Positions 48,591 through 61,260 of a stretch of DNA of 64,000 bases are shown in pieces. Location of the stretch: contig CM056998.1 of NCBI GenBank assembly GCA_029891345.1, positions 174,788,239 through 174,852,238 of the forward strand. The letters are read 5' to 3'. The first letter of the stretch is position 1. Each line of letters begins with the position of its first letter. The notes beneath the pieces were generated by a model. The model did no database searches and was not told the DNA's origin. It was given only the letters and a program-made list of their open reading frames with translations. A program made the translations under genes and the position numbers. The DNA is from Dryococelus australis (lineage: Eukaryota > Arthropoda > Insecta > Phasmatodea > Phasmatidae).

Positions 48591-50185
48591 GCAGCTGGCT
48601 GTTATTGCTCATGCCTAGATAGTCGGGGCTAGGCAGCTGTCCGTCGGTCGGTCGCTACAAGATTATTCTGGCGGGCGGAGACGAGACAGCAGCCCGGTAT
48701 TAGGAAAACATGTTGTTTGATGCAATTCACGTCAATGTGTTGAATTTCTATATAATTTAGGTGGCATGTTGGCCTCTGCACTGGCATGATGAGGTCCGGC
48801 AATGTTTACGGGAATATAAAAATTTAGTGCAGTATACTTCAAATATTTTTTATACCGAATTTTCCATCAAAAATTTCTGATGTGGCCTATACACGCACAT
48901 GGCCTACTCGCCAATATAGTAATATAAAAACACATTTTATTTGCATATACGGAAAACCATACAATATTGGATGTAAAGAATCAGCAAAATAGATCTCGGC
49001 GCTGAAAGGAGGGAAAGCGCATGCCCACACCCTCCGCCTCGTCCATCAATGTCCCCGACTCACGACCACCTGCCGACAGACCACAGACTTACCGACTGCA
49101 CACTTTCCACTTATTTATTTATTCAGGCCGGGGGATATAAATTGCCCCATGGTATAACCGAATCCGCGTATACTGGGCTTCCACTGTATATATACACACG
49201 CACATCAAGCTTGCGGACACCTTTATGGAAAATGCGCTCTTCTCTGTTTCTCTGTCAACCTTGTTCACCCCCCAAACTGACCTTATATCCACACCCCGAC
49301 TAGGGTCTCTCTAGATGTTTACTATATACAACCTCCTTGGTCTGAATAACCATGTTACGAAATATTTTATTGGCTCCTGTAAAAGGTAAAGGGGAAATTG
49401 GAGTGGCTAGGTAAGAAAAACCTTGTGTCTGGTAGATTTAATTGTAGCTGTGATTACTGGTACAGGTGGAGAGTAATTTTTATTACTCTGAACTGCAGCA
49501 GTGCAAATGTTAGATTGAAATTTTTAATTGGGCCCTAATAATGGGATTTTTGAAAGAGTTGTAATTTTAATTAGGAAGAGTACTTCTTGGTTTCTGACAT
49601 GTGATCATTTATTTTCAAGAGCATGTTTAATATAAACTCGACAGTTTAACAAGAACTTATGGTAAGTTTACTGCATCAGTTGTCATTTCATTCAAAATAC
49701 AAGTTGTATTTAAATGGGCACAGGAGAATTTTTTTCATAACACCCGGATGAACATGGCACTGGCAAGATCTGCTGTGCGAGTGGAATGAAACAAATGTAT
49801 TCCACTTTTGTAAATCCAAGTCAGCATTTGTGGTGTTACAAAAGATGGAGATCATGTTTTCTTCTTGGTTATTTATTTTTACATGACCCATATGTTTTGG
49901 ACATTTCACACGATTATGTCATTTCCACCACCATGTTATCTACTAAAATCACACACATATGTTCAACGCAGAGCACAAATTTTTCGACTTTTTTAAACAT
50001 GTATTCATGGAAAATTGGCGCTGTACGAATCCCTGTACATTTGGAAGTACTGCTTTTCATTCAACTTTCCCATTTTTAAATGAGATAAAACCTTACATAA
50101 AAAAAAGTTATGATCAGCTATGTCTCGTACACAAGTCATGTTAGAGTGATTTCACGTATGTATATCTTATGTTATCTTACAGAAA
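48591..50185. other. Transposon ends and AT-rich spacer
   Basis: At 48840-48905, CTGATGTGGCCTATACACGC matches one terminus of the 57.4-58.1 kb DNA element. At about 49165-49190 a pogo-type TIR occurs, reading CAGTGGAAGCCCAGTATACG on the minus strand. From 49300 nothing is recognised. Confidence 0.45.
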
Positions 50186-50465
50186 GGGGGCCACGGTGGC
50201 TGAGCGATTAGCACGCTCGCCTCCCACCAATGCGAACCAGGTTCCTTCCCCGGCCGGGTCACCACATTTTCGCAAGTGGGAATTGTGCCGGACGATACCT
50301 GTTTTGTCGGCAAGTTATAGCAGTTCCTTCGCCCGTGACCTGCCGCCAACCATCCCTCCGCACTGTTTACAAACAACTTAACCTAGAACAATGTTTACTA
50401 ACACTAAATCTCTCCTTCACACACATTTACTAAATTGCCATCCTCTTATTCTTATTCCCAAACCT
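50186..50465 (+). repeat. tRNA-derived SINE, copy 2
   Basis: The head GGGGGCCACGGTGGCTGAGC holds an A-box-like TGGCTGAGCG. It continues GCTCGCCTCCCACCAATGCG and then the B-box-like AGGTTCCTTCCCC. The body has GCCGGACGATACCTGTTTTG and the tail TAACCTAGAACAATGTTTAC. The tail recurs at 54497-54790, on the other side of the Ty3 element. Confidence 0.65.
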
Positions 50466-50744
50466 ATCCCCACACTACAGTTCAAACTGTTTTAGGGGTA
50501 CTACCTTTCGCCCACTTCTTGTCTGATATCTTTGCTTACGAAGTCCCCTCTCAGGTCGCTCTTGTTCATCTGTGAAACCACAAAAGCCTTCACCTCTCGA
50601 AGAACTTGGCTCTGGCAATGCTTGTCTTGCTGTTGTATCAGTGTCTCTGGTCTTCCCTTCATCATCTGGCTCTGCCCAATAATGCCCTACTGATGTTGGA
50701 GGCCCTCGTGTTGCACTGTCCGGCTCTGCTTGATGCATAGTTGA

Positions 50745-51375
50745 TCATAGCTGCCATTGTGTTTCACCGTCTGTCCGTGACTTCCATGCTTGCCCCTCTT
50801 CTGGAACCACCACAAGCTGTCTCCTGTTCCGGCGACCCCGCCAGGTGTTGGTTTCCACCATGTAAGACTGGGGGTTGTCAGAACCAGGACTGTGCCGTAC
50901 TTGCGCATATCCGGAACCTATACGTGTCCCCCTGGCTGCAAGTGTACCAGTGTTCGAGCTCCATGGTGGACATTGTAGTTCCTGCGCGACCTCTCCTTGA
51001 CACGGCCATAGTTTCTGAGGAATGTTTGCATATGAAAGTAGCCCCAGATTAGGATCCATGGAATCAGACAAATACTCTTTGCCACTTTTACTGGACTTTC
51101 GGCAGCGCTGTTCGATTGGGGGAACATTGGGCTGGAGGTTACGTGGTCTAATCCATAATCCTTGGAAAAACACTGGAACTCCTGGGCCGTGAATTGTGTT
51201 CCGTTATCTGAGTGCACTGTTTCAGGAATACCGTGGCGTGCAAATATATTCTTTGCCACAGAACAACTCCCTCTGATGTTAGGTTCTTTAACCTCACCAG
51301 CTCAAAAAATCTTGAAAAGTAGTCTTGAACCACCAAGTAATGTACCCCAGCTGCTTCAAAATGTCCATGCACCAA
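50745..51375 (-). pseudogene. Ty3/gypsy integrase core
   Basis: GVHYLVVQDYFSRFFEL gives the first catalytic Asp. VHSDNGTQFTAQEF gives the second, and the AAESPVKV segment probably the Glu. All three acidic residues appear kept although frames are interrupted. Confidence 0.8.
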
Positions 51376-51923
51376 GAGGTTCTGCCTGTTGTACTCTCAT
51401 TTTTAAGCACTGCTGGCAATTTTCCATTAACCTGTTTATGTCCGTTGTGATGCTCGGCCACCAAACAGTCTCCTGGGCTCTACATCAACACTTTACTGTA
51501 CCCATGTGCCCTTCATGGATTTTCGTCAGCATTTCAGCCCGTAGTGACCTAGGCACAAATATTTGTGACCCTTTCGTAATGAGGCCTTCATTATATGCCA
51601 ATTGCCCTCTGAACTGCCAAAAGTGTGATTGGTTGTCGTCAAAGCCGCCCAAGATGTTACTTCAGGTGTTGGCACTCTACATCTTCCTCTTGCGCTGTCT
51701 TAATGGCCTTCAACCGGACATCGGAAAATGGCATTTCCCTAATGACTGCTTCTACAAACAGCTCCTCTTCCAAGACGTCACTACTATCCTCTGTTGGCCA
51801 ATCCACCGGGGCCCGTGACAGTGCATCCGGTACAAAAAAAACTCTTGCCTGCCACATGGGTAATCTGATATTTAAAACACATCAGGTGCATTTTCAACCT
51901 TTGCAACCTGGGGGTTAACTCAG

Positions 51924-52160
51924 TCAGTGGTGTTGTGGCCAGTAACGTGACCAATGGTTTATGGTCAGTGATAATTGTAAAGTGGGCTCCCATAACTTCT
52001 CAGGGGCCCATGTGACTGCCAAAGCTTCCTTTTTGACCTGAACGTACCGTAATTCCACCCTGCTAAGTCCTCGAGATGCAAAAGCGACTGTCCTCCACAC
52101 CGCCTGCTGGCACTGTCCCAGTACACTTCCTAAACCATAGGAAAAGGCATCTGCTAGCAC
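51924..52160 (-). pseudogene. Ty3/gypsy RNase H
   Basis: LADAFSYGLGSVLGQ and VAFASRGLSRVELRY are the characteristic RNase H blocks. The frame is broken at both sides. The following frame (51993-51784) continues with FTIITDHKPLVTLL. Confidence 0.8.
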
Positions 52161-52216
52161 TCTTGTTGCAGCTTCATGATGATATAATGCTAAAAAGGGT
52201 TGACTGCTAAGCTCCT

Positions 52217-52296
52217 TCAGTTTTTGTGTCCCCTCATGCTAGGGTTAGCCCCACACCCACTCCGTATCCTGGTGCAGCAACGTCCGCAGGGGTTGT

Positions 52297-52330
<34 letters not shown>

Positions 52331-52663
52331 CAGGTGAGGTATGAACTTCATTAAATAGTTGCTCGTGCCCAGGAATCTCTGAACCTCAGACACATTTTTG
52401 GGGTCCGAAATGTCCTTGGTTGCCCTTGGTTTTCCTGGATCCGGTGCCACAATGCCCTCTGTTATCATATGACCCAAACATTTCACCGTCTTGTTTCTAA
52501 GGCTGCATTTTGCCCTGTTAAGGGTAATGCCACTTCTCGCCAACTTATCCAATACTGCTTTCAGCTGCTGGTCATACTCCTGTATTGTGTGACCACACAC
52601 AAAGATGTCGTTTGCATGGTTGATGACCCCCGGCATGTCCCCTACTGCTTGATGATCTGCCAC
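52217..52663 (-). pseudogene. Ty3/gypsy reverse transcriptase, part
   Basis: NHANDIFVCGHT occupies the position of the Y-x-D-D motif, with Tyr and the first Asp lost. KCSLRNKTVKCLGHMI and VQRFLGTSNYLMKFIPHLA follow as in the family. The frame then runs into lysines encoded by the 31-bp homopolymer and is shifted. Confidence 0.85.
52298..52328. repeat. Poly-T tract (31 bp) inside Ty3 pol
   Basis: The tract replaces codons expected between the RT thumb and RNase H and changes the frame. On the minus strand it is poly-A. Confidence 0.9.
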
Positions 52664-53178
52664 TGATAGTGCTCTGAGCCGGAGCTGATGCCGAATGGAA
52701 GGCGATTGAAATAATACCGTCCAAAGGGTGTAATGAATGTTGTGAGTGGTACACTAGCTTGAGTTAGGGGAACCTGCCAAAATTAATTTGAGGCATCCAA
52801 AGCTGAAAACCATTTGGCATCCTGCAGTTGCACCAGGAACTCTTCCACTGAGGCAGCTCTTTGAAATCCACACATTCCTAACCGAGCCATTCCTCTTCAG
52901 CACCAGCACCATGGGTACACACTACTCTGTTGGCTCCTCCACTGGTGTGATGACTCCTCCGCTTGCCATTCATTCGAGCTCCAGCTTCATTTTGTCCCGT
53001 AAGGGCAACGGAACTCTTCGGGGTGCCACTACAGCGTACGGTTTGGCGTCATCCTGAAGTTGTATGTGGTACTTAGTTTTGAAATTACGCAGCTCTTCAA
53101 ATGCTTCTCATATTTGTTGTCACCATCCCCCTGTTCCTGCACTTCTTCCACTGTCTTCATCTGAATGATATCCAGTGT

Positions 53179-53679
53179 TCATATCACTGGCCGCCCCAGC
53201 AAGGACACCTGTTGTCCGTTTACTACAAACACTTCTTGCTGAAACTTCCTATTCTTGTGCAGCAAGGATGCAGTTGTCGTTTCTAGCACTTCAATAAGGT
53301 GTCTACCTGCCCCAAACAGCTTCCGTTCCGTGGGTCTTACTGGTAGGTTCAGATTGTGACATAGCTGCGCCCCAATGACAGATACATCGGCGCCAATATC
53401 AATTTTAAAAAAAACCATTGTCCCACACATTTTCAGCTCTATGAACCATGGTTCTGAGCAAATTTCTACAACCTTCTCGCCCATGTAATAATATTGGCCT
53501 TCCTGCCTTTCGTGCCCTTGTGGTTTCTCATGGCCCTGAGGCTCGCCCCCCAATTCCTGGACATCCACCTGACCGCAGCATCGGCCAAAGTGCCCCATGC
53601 GTCCACAACGATAGCACGTGGCCCCATTTGCCAGACACTTCGACCACTGGTGGGCTTGTGCACCCCACATTTTGAGCAT
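53179..53679 (-). pseudogene. Ty3/gypsy nucleocapsid knuckle and protease
   Basis: An open frame of 166 codons. CYRCGRMGHFGRCC fits CX2CX4HX4C. FFKIDIGADVSVIG is the protease active site with Ile replacing the Thr or Ser normally needed, so the enzyme would be inactive. HNLNLPVRPT and the VNGQQVSLLGR segment complete the fold. Confidence 0.85.
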
Positions 53680-54090
53680 TTATATGTACTTCCTTGTCTG
53701 CCACTTCTATCTATCATAGCGTACACTACCTCTTGTTGTCTTATCACCTTTTCTGTTGCGCTCACTTCTACCTTGCTGAATCACTTCCACAGCGTTTGAC
53801 TGGGCCCGCACGAGCTGCTGCTGTTGCCGCACGAATTCTGCCTGCCAGATACGCGGATACGTTTAGCAGCTCGTTCAGTCGTCAAGTCATTATCCATTTG
53901 TAATGCTTCCGACAACTTATCATCAGCAACACCAATGACCAGTACGGTTGTTATTTATTCCTCTTTAAGGTCCTTCAGGTCGCACGACTCAGCCAATTTG
54001 AAGACATCATTGATAAACCCATCTGCTGTTTCTCCTTCTTGCTTTCATTTAAAAAAATTTAGCCCATTCTTAAATCACATTCTTTTTGAC

Positions 54091-54354
54091 CTAAAAGAAG
54101 GTGTCAAATTTTCCTTTTACTGTTTTGTACTGTTGCACATCTACATCAGATAGTGCAAATGACTGGAGGAGGTCCTCTACTTCCGATCCCATACAATACA
54201 CTAACATATTGACTTGACTGTTCTCCGACTTCGTATGCAGTTTCGATGCCACTTTAAAATGTTCAAATCTTGTTATCCACTTCGGCCACTCGGCCGGTGT
54301 TCGAAAGTCAAAGTTGCCCAGTGGCACAACCTGAAATTGTGCCGATGCCGCCAT
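54091..54354 (-). pseudogene. Ty3/gypsy gag start
   Basis: The first about 88 residues, from MAASAQFQ with PAEWPKWITRFEHF, are typical of the N terminus of gypsy gag. The frame then stops and resumes shifted. Degenerate Gag text continues to the zinc knuckle. Confidence 0.8.
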
Positions 54355-54496
54355 CACTAGGTATCTCCCTGAGACACAAGGGTTAACTATCGCTCGCCAC
54401 ACCCCAATATGGTATTGGATCAACCGTTAGGCCGCACGAACATGACGTCCGTGTGAACTAAATCGTAAACTGGCACAACCAATAAGGACGTGAAAC

Positions 54497-54790
54497 AGAT
54501 AATACCTTTGCCACCCTGTTTTGTCTGTAAGTTATATCTGTTCCTTCACCCATGACCTGCCGTCCGCCATGTCTATTCCCAACTGCCGCCAACCTTCCCT
54601 CCGCATTGTTTACAAACAACCTAACCTAGAACAATGTTTACTAACACTACAGGCGAGTTTTCTCGGTGATCTCCCGTTTCCTCCGCCCCTTCATTCCGGC
54701 GCCGCTCCATATTCACTTCAATCACACTCATCAGCTCTGAAGACCTCGATGTTAAGAGCCACCCAAATCTCTCCTCTTTACTTCATACAG
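54497..54790 (+). repeat. Second copy of the SINE-tail repeat
   Basis: CCTGTTTTGTCTGTAAGTTA and then GCATTGTTTACAAACAACCT, followed by TAACCTAGAACAATGTTTAC, match 50300-50405. It is in the same orientation, on the far side of the Ty3 coding region. It carries an extra segment of over 100 bp before AAATCTCTCCT that copy 50186-50465 lacks. The tRNA-like head is missing. Confidence 0.7.
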
Positions 54791-57427
54791 ACATAAAACA
54801 TGTAAAACACCTTACTCTAAAATTAAACTATGGCCCACAGAAACGTAAGTGGTACGTACGTAATATCCATCTTCATATGACTGTATGATAAAAAAAGGAA
54901 AAAACACATAGGTTACCTTAAAATTTTTTTCTCAACGATGTTGCAACTAATGGGCAGCAAAATTCTGTTTGTTGACAGAAAAATTCAACAATACAGAGTT
55001 ATTCAGCAACTCAACAGCCTCACTTTAATGGCCAAGTTTAGTAACTGCTGAGTGGATAAATATGAAGCGAGACAAAGAGAAATAAGTATTGGATTCTTCA
55101 GCAACAGTCAATGATAAATATGTCAATAACAAAGACTTCTTTGTTTACATCTTTTACCATTTCCGAAATGTCGCTGATTTCTAACAAAAATGTTTAGAAA
55201 CGTGTAAATATCACAAGATTTTAAAAGATAGTAAAATAATACAGCTATCCATAAATTGTATGGACGAATAGTAAAAGTTGACAGGTATGTTTCTTGAAGG
55301 ATTTTGAAGATTATCACTTGTATTGTAATGTTAGTTAAACTTGACTGACACACAACTAATGTGGGCTATCTATATCACGAGTTTAATAAGGTTGGTTTTT
55401 GTTGATGTACATATATGTTAAGTTCACGTTCTTTGTATGTCCACATGTATGTACAATGTTTGCTAATCCTGTGAGAAATGGACAGGTTCCACTGTATTTG
55501 GGAGTAAAGTTATGCTAGGTTTTGTTGGCTCTGTTAGACAACTGGCAAGGTGCCACAGATTCCGTGTCAAATTTTGTAATTCATCAGTTTAATTAAATTA
55601 AACATTAACTGAATATGTTAACACTGGCGTGCCACATTGTAAAACAAAGCTAATAAAAAAAGTTTACACATTATATTTGTTTATTTAAAGTAAAAAGCAA
55701 CTTACAGCTAAACAACCATACAGATTATTTTAATTTATATGAAAACAATATTCTGTAGAAAAAAAGGAAACTATTTCAAGTAATAACAAACAAAATATAT
55801 ATTGAAAATCCTCTTGTCTACTATACAAACAATAAAAGGTGACCCTGTACAATATGCAAACATAATTTGGTTAACTTGATTAGTATTAAACAGGTTACAT
55901 ACATACTGTATTCAAACACACACTTTTCACCAGTTACAAATATACAATATAATAACAAGAGTGTTTCGTTGTATCACATATTAACTACACAAGTATTGTC
56001 CATGCACTGCTACTGGTGACAATTTACATATCAACATATGGTAATTAACTGCACTTGTCGGCATGATGGGCTCTCTGTTGATGTGCGTCATGCATACTCA
56101 ATGGTCAGTTACAACCAGTGTGGATATACAATGAGAATTAACCATAATACAGCTACAAAAAGGTGGTTCAGTATTTCACATAGTAGCACAAGTTTAGTAA
56201 GAGAATACTGAATTAGCCAATCGAAATAAATACAGTAATATACAAACATGTCTGAAGCTGTTTTTGTTAGTGTTAAAGAAATAAAGAGGCAAAAAGGGCA
56301 GCATTTGCATAATGGGAGATATATATGCTTAGTGTACAATGCATAGAGACCAAACAATTTTGTATTCTGATAATATGAAAAACAACACTAGTTTCCATAT
56401 GCAAAAAAAAAATATGATTTTTTGCATTCCACGTTATTGTTTACAAAATGTTAAAAATCATGTTATATTTTTACAAATTTGTTGTGTTTTGATACCACAG
56501 AGCTTTTTCTTGCATAAAATTTTATGTCATTTTGCAGGTTTGCCTTCTGTGCTGTACCTTTTACACTGTGATATTTTTTAAGCTCGAACAAAATAAATAA
56601 AACAATGCAGTATTTTAATTCTTCCATTCCAGCTTAATATATGATCATCGCAGTGAAAATATAACAATATAGAAAGGTTCAGGCAACTATAATTTACACA
56701 TTATAATGCCAAAAATTAAGATGGCATCAGATAACCTTTCTTAATTTAATAAGTTGAATTTGTAATTTAATCACATGCACACAAACGTAAATGTTTACTT
56801 TCTTTTAGGTCATAAATAACGAGCGCAACAGGTGCATCACTTTTAAATTAACACATTAGTATACTGCAATACAAAAGTTTATTTGTCCGTTAGTAAAGCA
56901 TGCCAGTGTAACGTTCATATCTACAGTGTAGCATGTAATCTAAGAAAGTGATCGGAGCCAAACGTTTTGTTTGCGTACGAGGTACCTTCACTCTTTAGTC
57001 AACATTAGTTTTTCATTTATGTACATTAACTTGCCTAGCATATATATTAGCAAATTGAATTGTCACATATTTTAACCCCATATTACCGTAATTACGTTTC
57101 TGTAACCAATATTCTCAGTTTCCCAGTGCAGTAAATGCTGTGTCCGAATTCACCAGCCAAGATTCCTTACCTGAATTTTTGTCCTAGAAAAGTGCATAAC
57201 AGCTGTGATGTTACATCGTCGTCGTTTGAATTCACAGTAAGGGTATAGATACGCCCTTGAATGTCTCCTTCAGCTAAGGGCACGAGCAGTCCCCCACCCC
57301 CTTCACATTTCGTACACTGTAAGTTTTGTTTTTCAGTTGTTATAACAGATCTGCAGCTTCTTTCTGCCAATTACTGGACACTTGTTTGTGAATAAACCAA
57401 GAAAATTCTATAAGAAAACGTGTTTAT
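54791..57427. other. AT-rich sequence, no gene recognised
   Basis: A minus-strand AATAAA at 55680-55685 could end a transcript coming from the right. No coding region could be supported. Confidence 0.4.
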
Positions 57428-58070
57428 TTACCATATTTCAGCATGTATAGGCCGTACATTCTTACAATTTTACAAAAAAAATTACTACAAAAAGTGGGGT
57501 GCAGCTTACTTATGAGATATTGGCATTAAAATAAGAATTTTACACCCAAAACGTGTTTAGAAATTTGTCAACATACAGTACAATTTAATTTTTTAACTTA
57601 GTTTCACTCACGTTCATAAGCCAAATAACCTCCATCCCACACACGTGAAATGTAAACATGTTGGAGCTCGGCCATAGATGCCGTACATGAGAAAATAATT
57701 TTGCTGCTGTACAAGAGAAAGATATATGTAGTTTGCATGCCTGCAGCCATGCCACAAGTGAATATGGATGGACGTGATTTTGTGCAACATGTTGCTGTGG
57801 CTTTGCTTTCTCAAGTCACGTTACCATCTGTGGAATAGAATCTGCACAACGTATATTTGTAAACATTGCAACATAATACAAATTTTCTGTTACAAATGTT
57901 TTGTAGGGGAGAAATTTAGTCGCAATTTACTATGTTTGTACAAAATCGTAACTTAACAATACTAACAGGAATAAAAAAATTTTAGTGTGGCTCATAATTA
58001 AAATATTAATCATCCCTAATTTTCATCAAAAACTTATGGTGTGGTCTATACATGCTAAAATTCAGTAATT
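57428..58070. mobile_element. DNA transposon or MITE, about 640 bp
   Basis: The left end TTTCAGCATGTATAGGCCGT and the right end, reverse complemented, TTTTAGCATGTATAGACCAC form imperfect terminal inverted repeats. A related terminus lies at 48840-48905. No transposase found. Confidence 0.5.
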
Positions 58071-60068
58071 AATTTTTTTATATATGCGTTGCAAATTGTG
58101 AAACGAAGATGGATGTTAGAAATGATACCCATTTTGCCATAAAGAGATCAAGGCAAGTGAACAAGGGTATGTTAAAGTGAATTTGAACACAGCCTGTGTT
58201 TATTTGAAATGCCTAAAAATACAGTAAGGGCAACATAGTGGGCTTTCATAGTGATGTGTTAATATGTGTGACACGTCAACACAGATGTGTAAATATTGTA
58301 ACTGAACAGTTTAATATGAGCACTGCATATTAGAACCATGTCAAAAGTGACAAACATATTTTGAACAAATAAAAAAAAAAAATCAAAACTATATTACTGA
58401 AAGTATTGGTAATGCAAAAACACGAAGACATACATTTTTCTCAAATTTTTTTCGTGTTTGTTTTAGGCAATTTGCTGTGTCAAAAAACTGCTTTTCCGTA
58501 ATTGTTTGTGAAGTGTTTTTGCATTAATCCCACCAAACAAATTAGAGTGTAACTTGTCTGGTTGTGTTAGACAGAATACAAAATCTGAAGGGAAGAAATA
58601 TACAAGTGTATTCAATGTTGTCTATTGGTGAGGAAAAAAGTGGTTTTTCCTCTTAAAATACATGGCCATATATTTTGCTGTGTTAAGTTAGAGTTGTTTT
58701 TATGAGTACTGTGTGGCACTTATACTCTTTCTAAAACAATTTTCACCAACGGAATTATTGGATTGAGTAAAAAAAAAATACTAATGATAGTAATGCAAAT
58801 GTTAATCACATTATGGTACGTTAGTCATTTTACATGTTGCTTCATTATTATATGGTACATTACTGGTAAATGGGTTTCTTTTACTTTCAATAAATTATGC
58901 AAAAAATAAAAACCTTTAAATTTTTTATTTAATTTTCCAGACTAAGAATGGTTTCCCAAGAAAAATATAGCACCACTTTTCAGCAAACATAACGCCGCTT
59001 TTGAATAAATAAAACACTGCTGTTTTCAGGTCTCTAAAATTCATTGCAGAAAAGTTCAGCTTACTTGCTTTCTAGTTTTGGGAGTAAAGATTTATGATAA
59101 ACAAATGAATAAGTCTCAAGTTATTCTGTATTTAAGATCACTCTGCAAATACCCATTGCAGTTATTTTTAGACAGTCGTGTAACAAGTGAACAGTAATTA
59201 TAATCTATTGAAAGTAATTGTATGTGCAAATAAAAAAAAAATATGTACTCAGTCCTCTTTGTTTAAAGTATGTACAGTATACCTGAATTGTTTATGTGCT
59301 GCCAATAATTTTGCAAAGTTTAAACTATTAAACAACAAATGCACTAACATTTTCCCAAAACTGAAAATTAATGACTGCAAAATAATTTCCGAAATAATTT
59401 TAAGAATTCCATATACAAATGTACACCAGGTGCTGCACGAGCTATTGTAGGAATGGTCATGCAAATAAAGAATTGCATGTGTATAGTCAAACCTCAACTT
59501 TATACACTCAAGGAAACAAGTTAAAATGAACAAAAAAGCACATGGAGATGTTGTGCACATGCCTAATAAAACAGCCGCGATGCTGCCCGTGTTTACATTT
59601 CATGTAATTAAGACATTTTATTGTGTTCTCACTTATGAAATATTAATTAATTTAATAGGGTGATGTATTCTGAACAAACTTTACCGCAGTATTGCACATA
59701 GGCCTAACATATAGTGTGATACAGCCTAATTGTACATTTCCCATAAGGAAATGAAATATTTTATGTAAATTACATAATGATAAACCTAAAAGATGCAAAA
59801 CATCTTAGCTGTTACAATGCCAAACAAAATGTTGCATCAGTAGCAAATTGAAACATTATTGTAGAGCAATGAAACATCCATTTATTAAAAGTAAAATTAT
59901 ATTATTTGGTAAATCTGTTGTAATTGAAACATGGTAAACTCAGACTAGTTCAGAACAGTATTTATGCATTTTAAAAAAAAGTGGCTTTATAATAGAAACA
60001 AGAAGGATGGAGCAAGCAAGGAAGGAGGAGAGTAAAAAGCAGTTATTATAAATTTTTTTGTTGCTTAC
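58071..60068. other. AT-rich sequence, no feature recognised
   Basis: Nothing beyond low-complexity A/T runs; open frames here are short and not gene-like. Confidence 0.5.
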
Positions 60069-60146
60069 GTTGTACATCAATGCCAACATTGTCTGGCACA
60101 GCTGCCATGAGGTGGGGTGTGGAATGTGCCTGCTGCCAATGTGTAT
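60069..60146 (-). CDS. Weak candidate exon (78 bp)
   Basis: On the minus strand a poly-pyrimidine tract and CCAAG acceptor precede 78 bp ending before GTAAGC. One frame reads THWQQAHSTPHLMAAVPDNV. The length is a multiple of three. No family is recognised and chance is not excluded. Confidence 0.2.
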
Positions 60147-61050
60147 CTTGGCAGACAAGTACAAAAAACAAAATAAAACTGCATGAGCAGGGGCCACACT
60201 TGATCAGCTGATGGGTCAACAATCTTACTTGTGCACAGTGCATTAGAAAAGTTAAATTTTAATAAATTTCTGCTTGTTTTTTTTATTTTCACAGTGTGGC
60301 ACATCGCATGCATGTAGTGTCAGTACAACCTGTAATTTTTTAAATGTTGCAACGTACAACATGTTTTGATACATTTTCATGGGAATTCTTTTCTTTTTAA
60401 AATTTTTTGCCCAATTTTTTTTATATATTTTTTTTTGCTACAGTTCCCAAGAATTTGTCCATATGGATGGGGTGCCTTAAGAATGAGATTTGAGTTTATA
60501 CAGTAAAACTCATGAAAATAGTTTCTGAAGGAACTTAAAAATTTAGGCTTGTCAACCAGGAAAAACTCTTGAGGAGTTCAAATTACTTGGGTATTTTATA
60601 TACCAGGTACAAAACGATGTCAACTTATTGAGAAGGAAAACTTCTTTAAGGGAACTTCTTAAACTTGATTTTCTGTTGTTATTTCTTTAAGTGATATTGC
60701 CTTGTGAAAACTCACACATTCGAAAGTTTACTGAACCACCTTAAAGTTTGCCACAGACCATAAGTAGAGACCTGAAAAATTTTGCAAGTTCAATGACCTG
60801 AAAGATAGACTCTACATTCTAATGTGCAAGTATGCCAATTATTAACCTCACATTGGTTATCTGCTGTCACAGTGGAAGGCGACAATTGGACCAGCGTTCT
60901 CCAGGTGGTGTCAAACACAGTGCAGACCAATGGCTGAGGTTATATAAACACATGTGTTTGGAATTCTAGCATGTCTCAAAATGAATCCATGAATTTTTCA
61001 GGTCTCTAACTGTAAGATATAATGACTGGTAATGGGTAAAACCTTAAAGA
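60147..61050. other. AT-rich sequence, nothing recognised
   Basis: No open frame or repeat supported. Confidence 0.5.
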
Positions 61051-61057
61051 CTTAGGG

Positions 61058-61260
61058 ATGCAGCAACAAGAGGTCAGAAAGGAGGCATACATGAGCCACT
61101 CGCAACCCTATCATCCTGGCCACCTTTATCACCAGTGGGATCCCCTGACCCCTGTTATTGCATCCTATGTATATGTCCCAACACACAACAGTAGTTGCCG
61201 TACTCGGAGGCGAGGGAAACCGGGCAGCTGGAAGGATGATGACGACAACGATAATGATGT
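61058..61260 (+). CDS. Possible coding segment of unknown function
   Basis: A + strand frame starting MQQQEVRKEAYMSHSQPYHP continues with PGHLYHQWDPLTPVI and a basic then acidic stretch (TRRRGKP, DDDDND). Codon pattern is more gene-like than the surroundings. The minus strand is also open here with a good acceptor at 61227, so strand is uncertain. Confidence 0.22.

Larger units (their letters stand above)
50475..54430 (-). mobile_element. Ty3/gypsy retrotransposon, near full-length coding region, dead
   Basis: Minus-strand order: gag from ATG 54354 (PAEWPKWITRFEHFKVAS), a zinc knuckle CYRCGRMGHFGRCC (about 53610) and a protease with DIGADVSVI (53400). RT follows (52660-52340), then RNase H with ADAFSYGLGSVL (52150). 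The integrase holds DYFSRFFEL (51330), SDNGTQFTAQEF (51200) and a downstream AAESPVKVAKS block. The C terminus ends at 50475 in TRSGRKVVPLKQFEL. Catalytic positions are damaged: the protease D-T/S-G is D-I-G, and the RT Y-x-D-D is HAND. Frameshifts separate most domains. A 31-bp T tract interrupts RT/RNase H. LTRs were not recognised. Confidence 0.88.

Noticed and set aside
51162-51818. A 218-codon plus-strand ORF
   Set aside because: It is the antisense of the Ty3 integrase and RNase H region, which has clear family motifs on the minus strand.
52217-52340. Lysine-rich peptide in the RT frame
   Set aside because: Encoded by the 31-bp homopolymer; not a biological motif.
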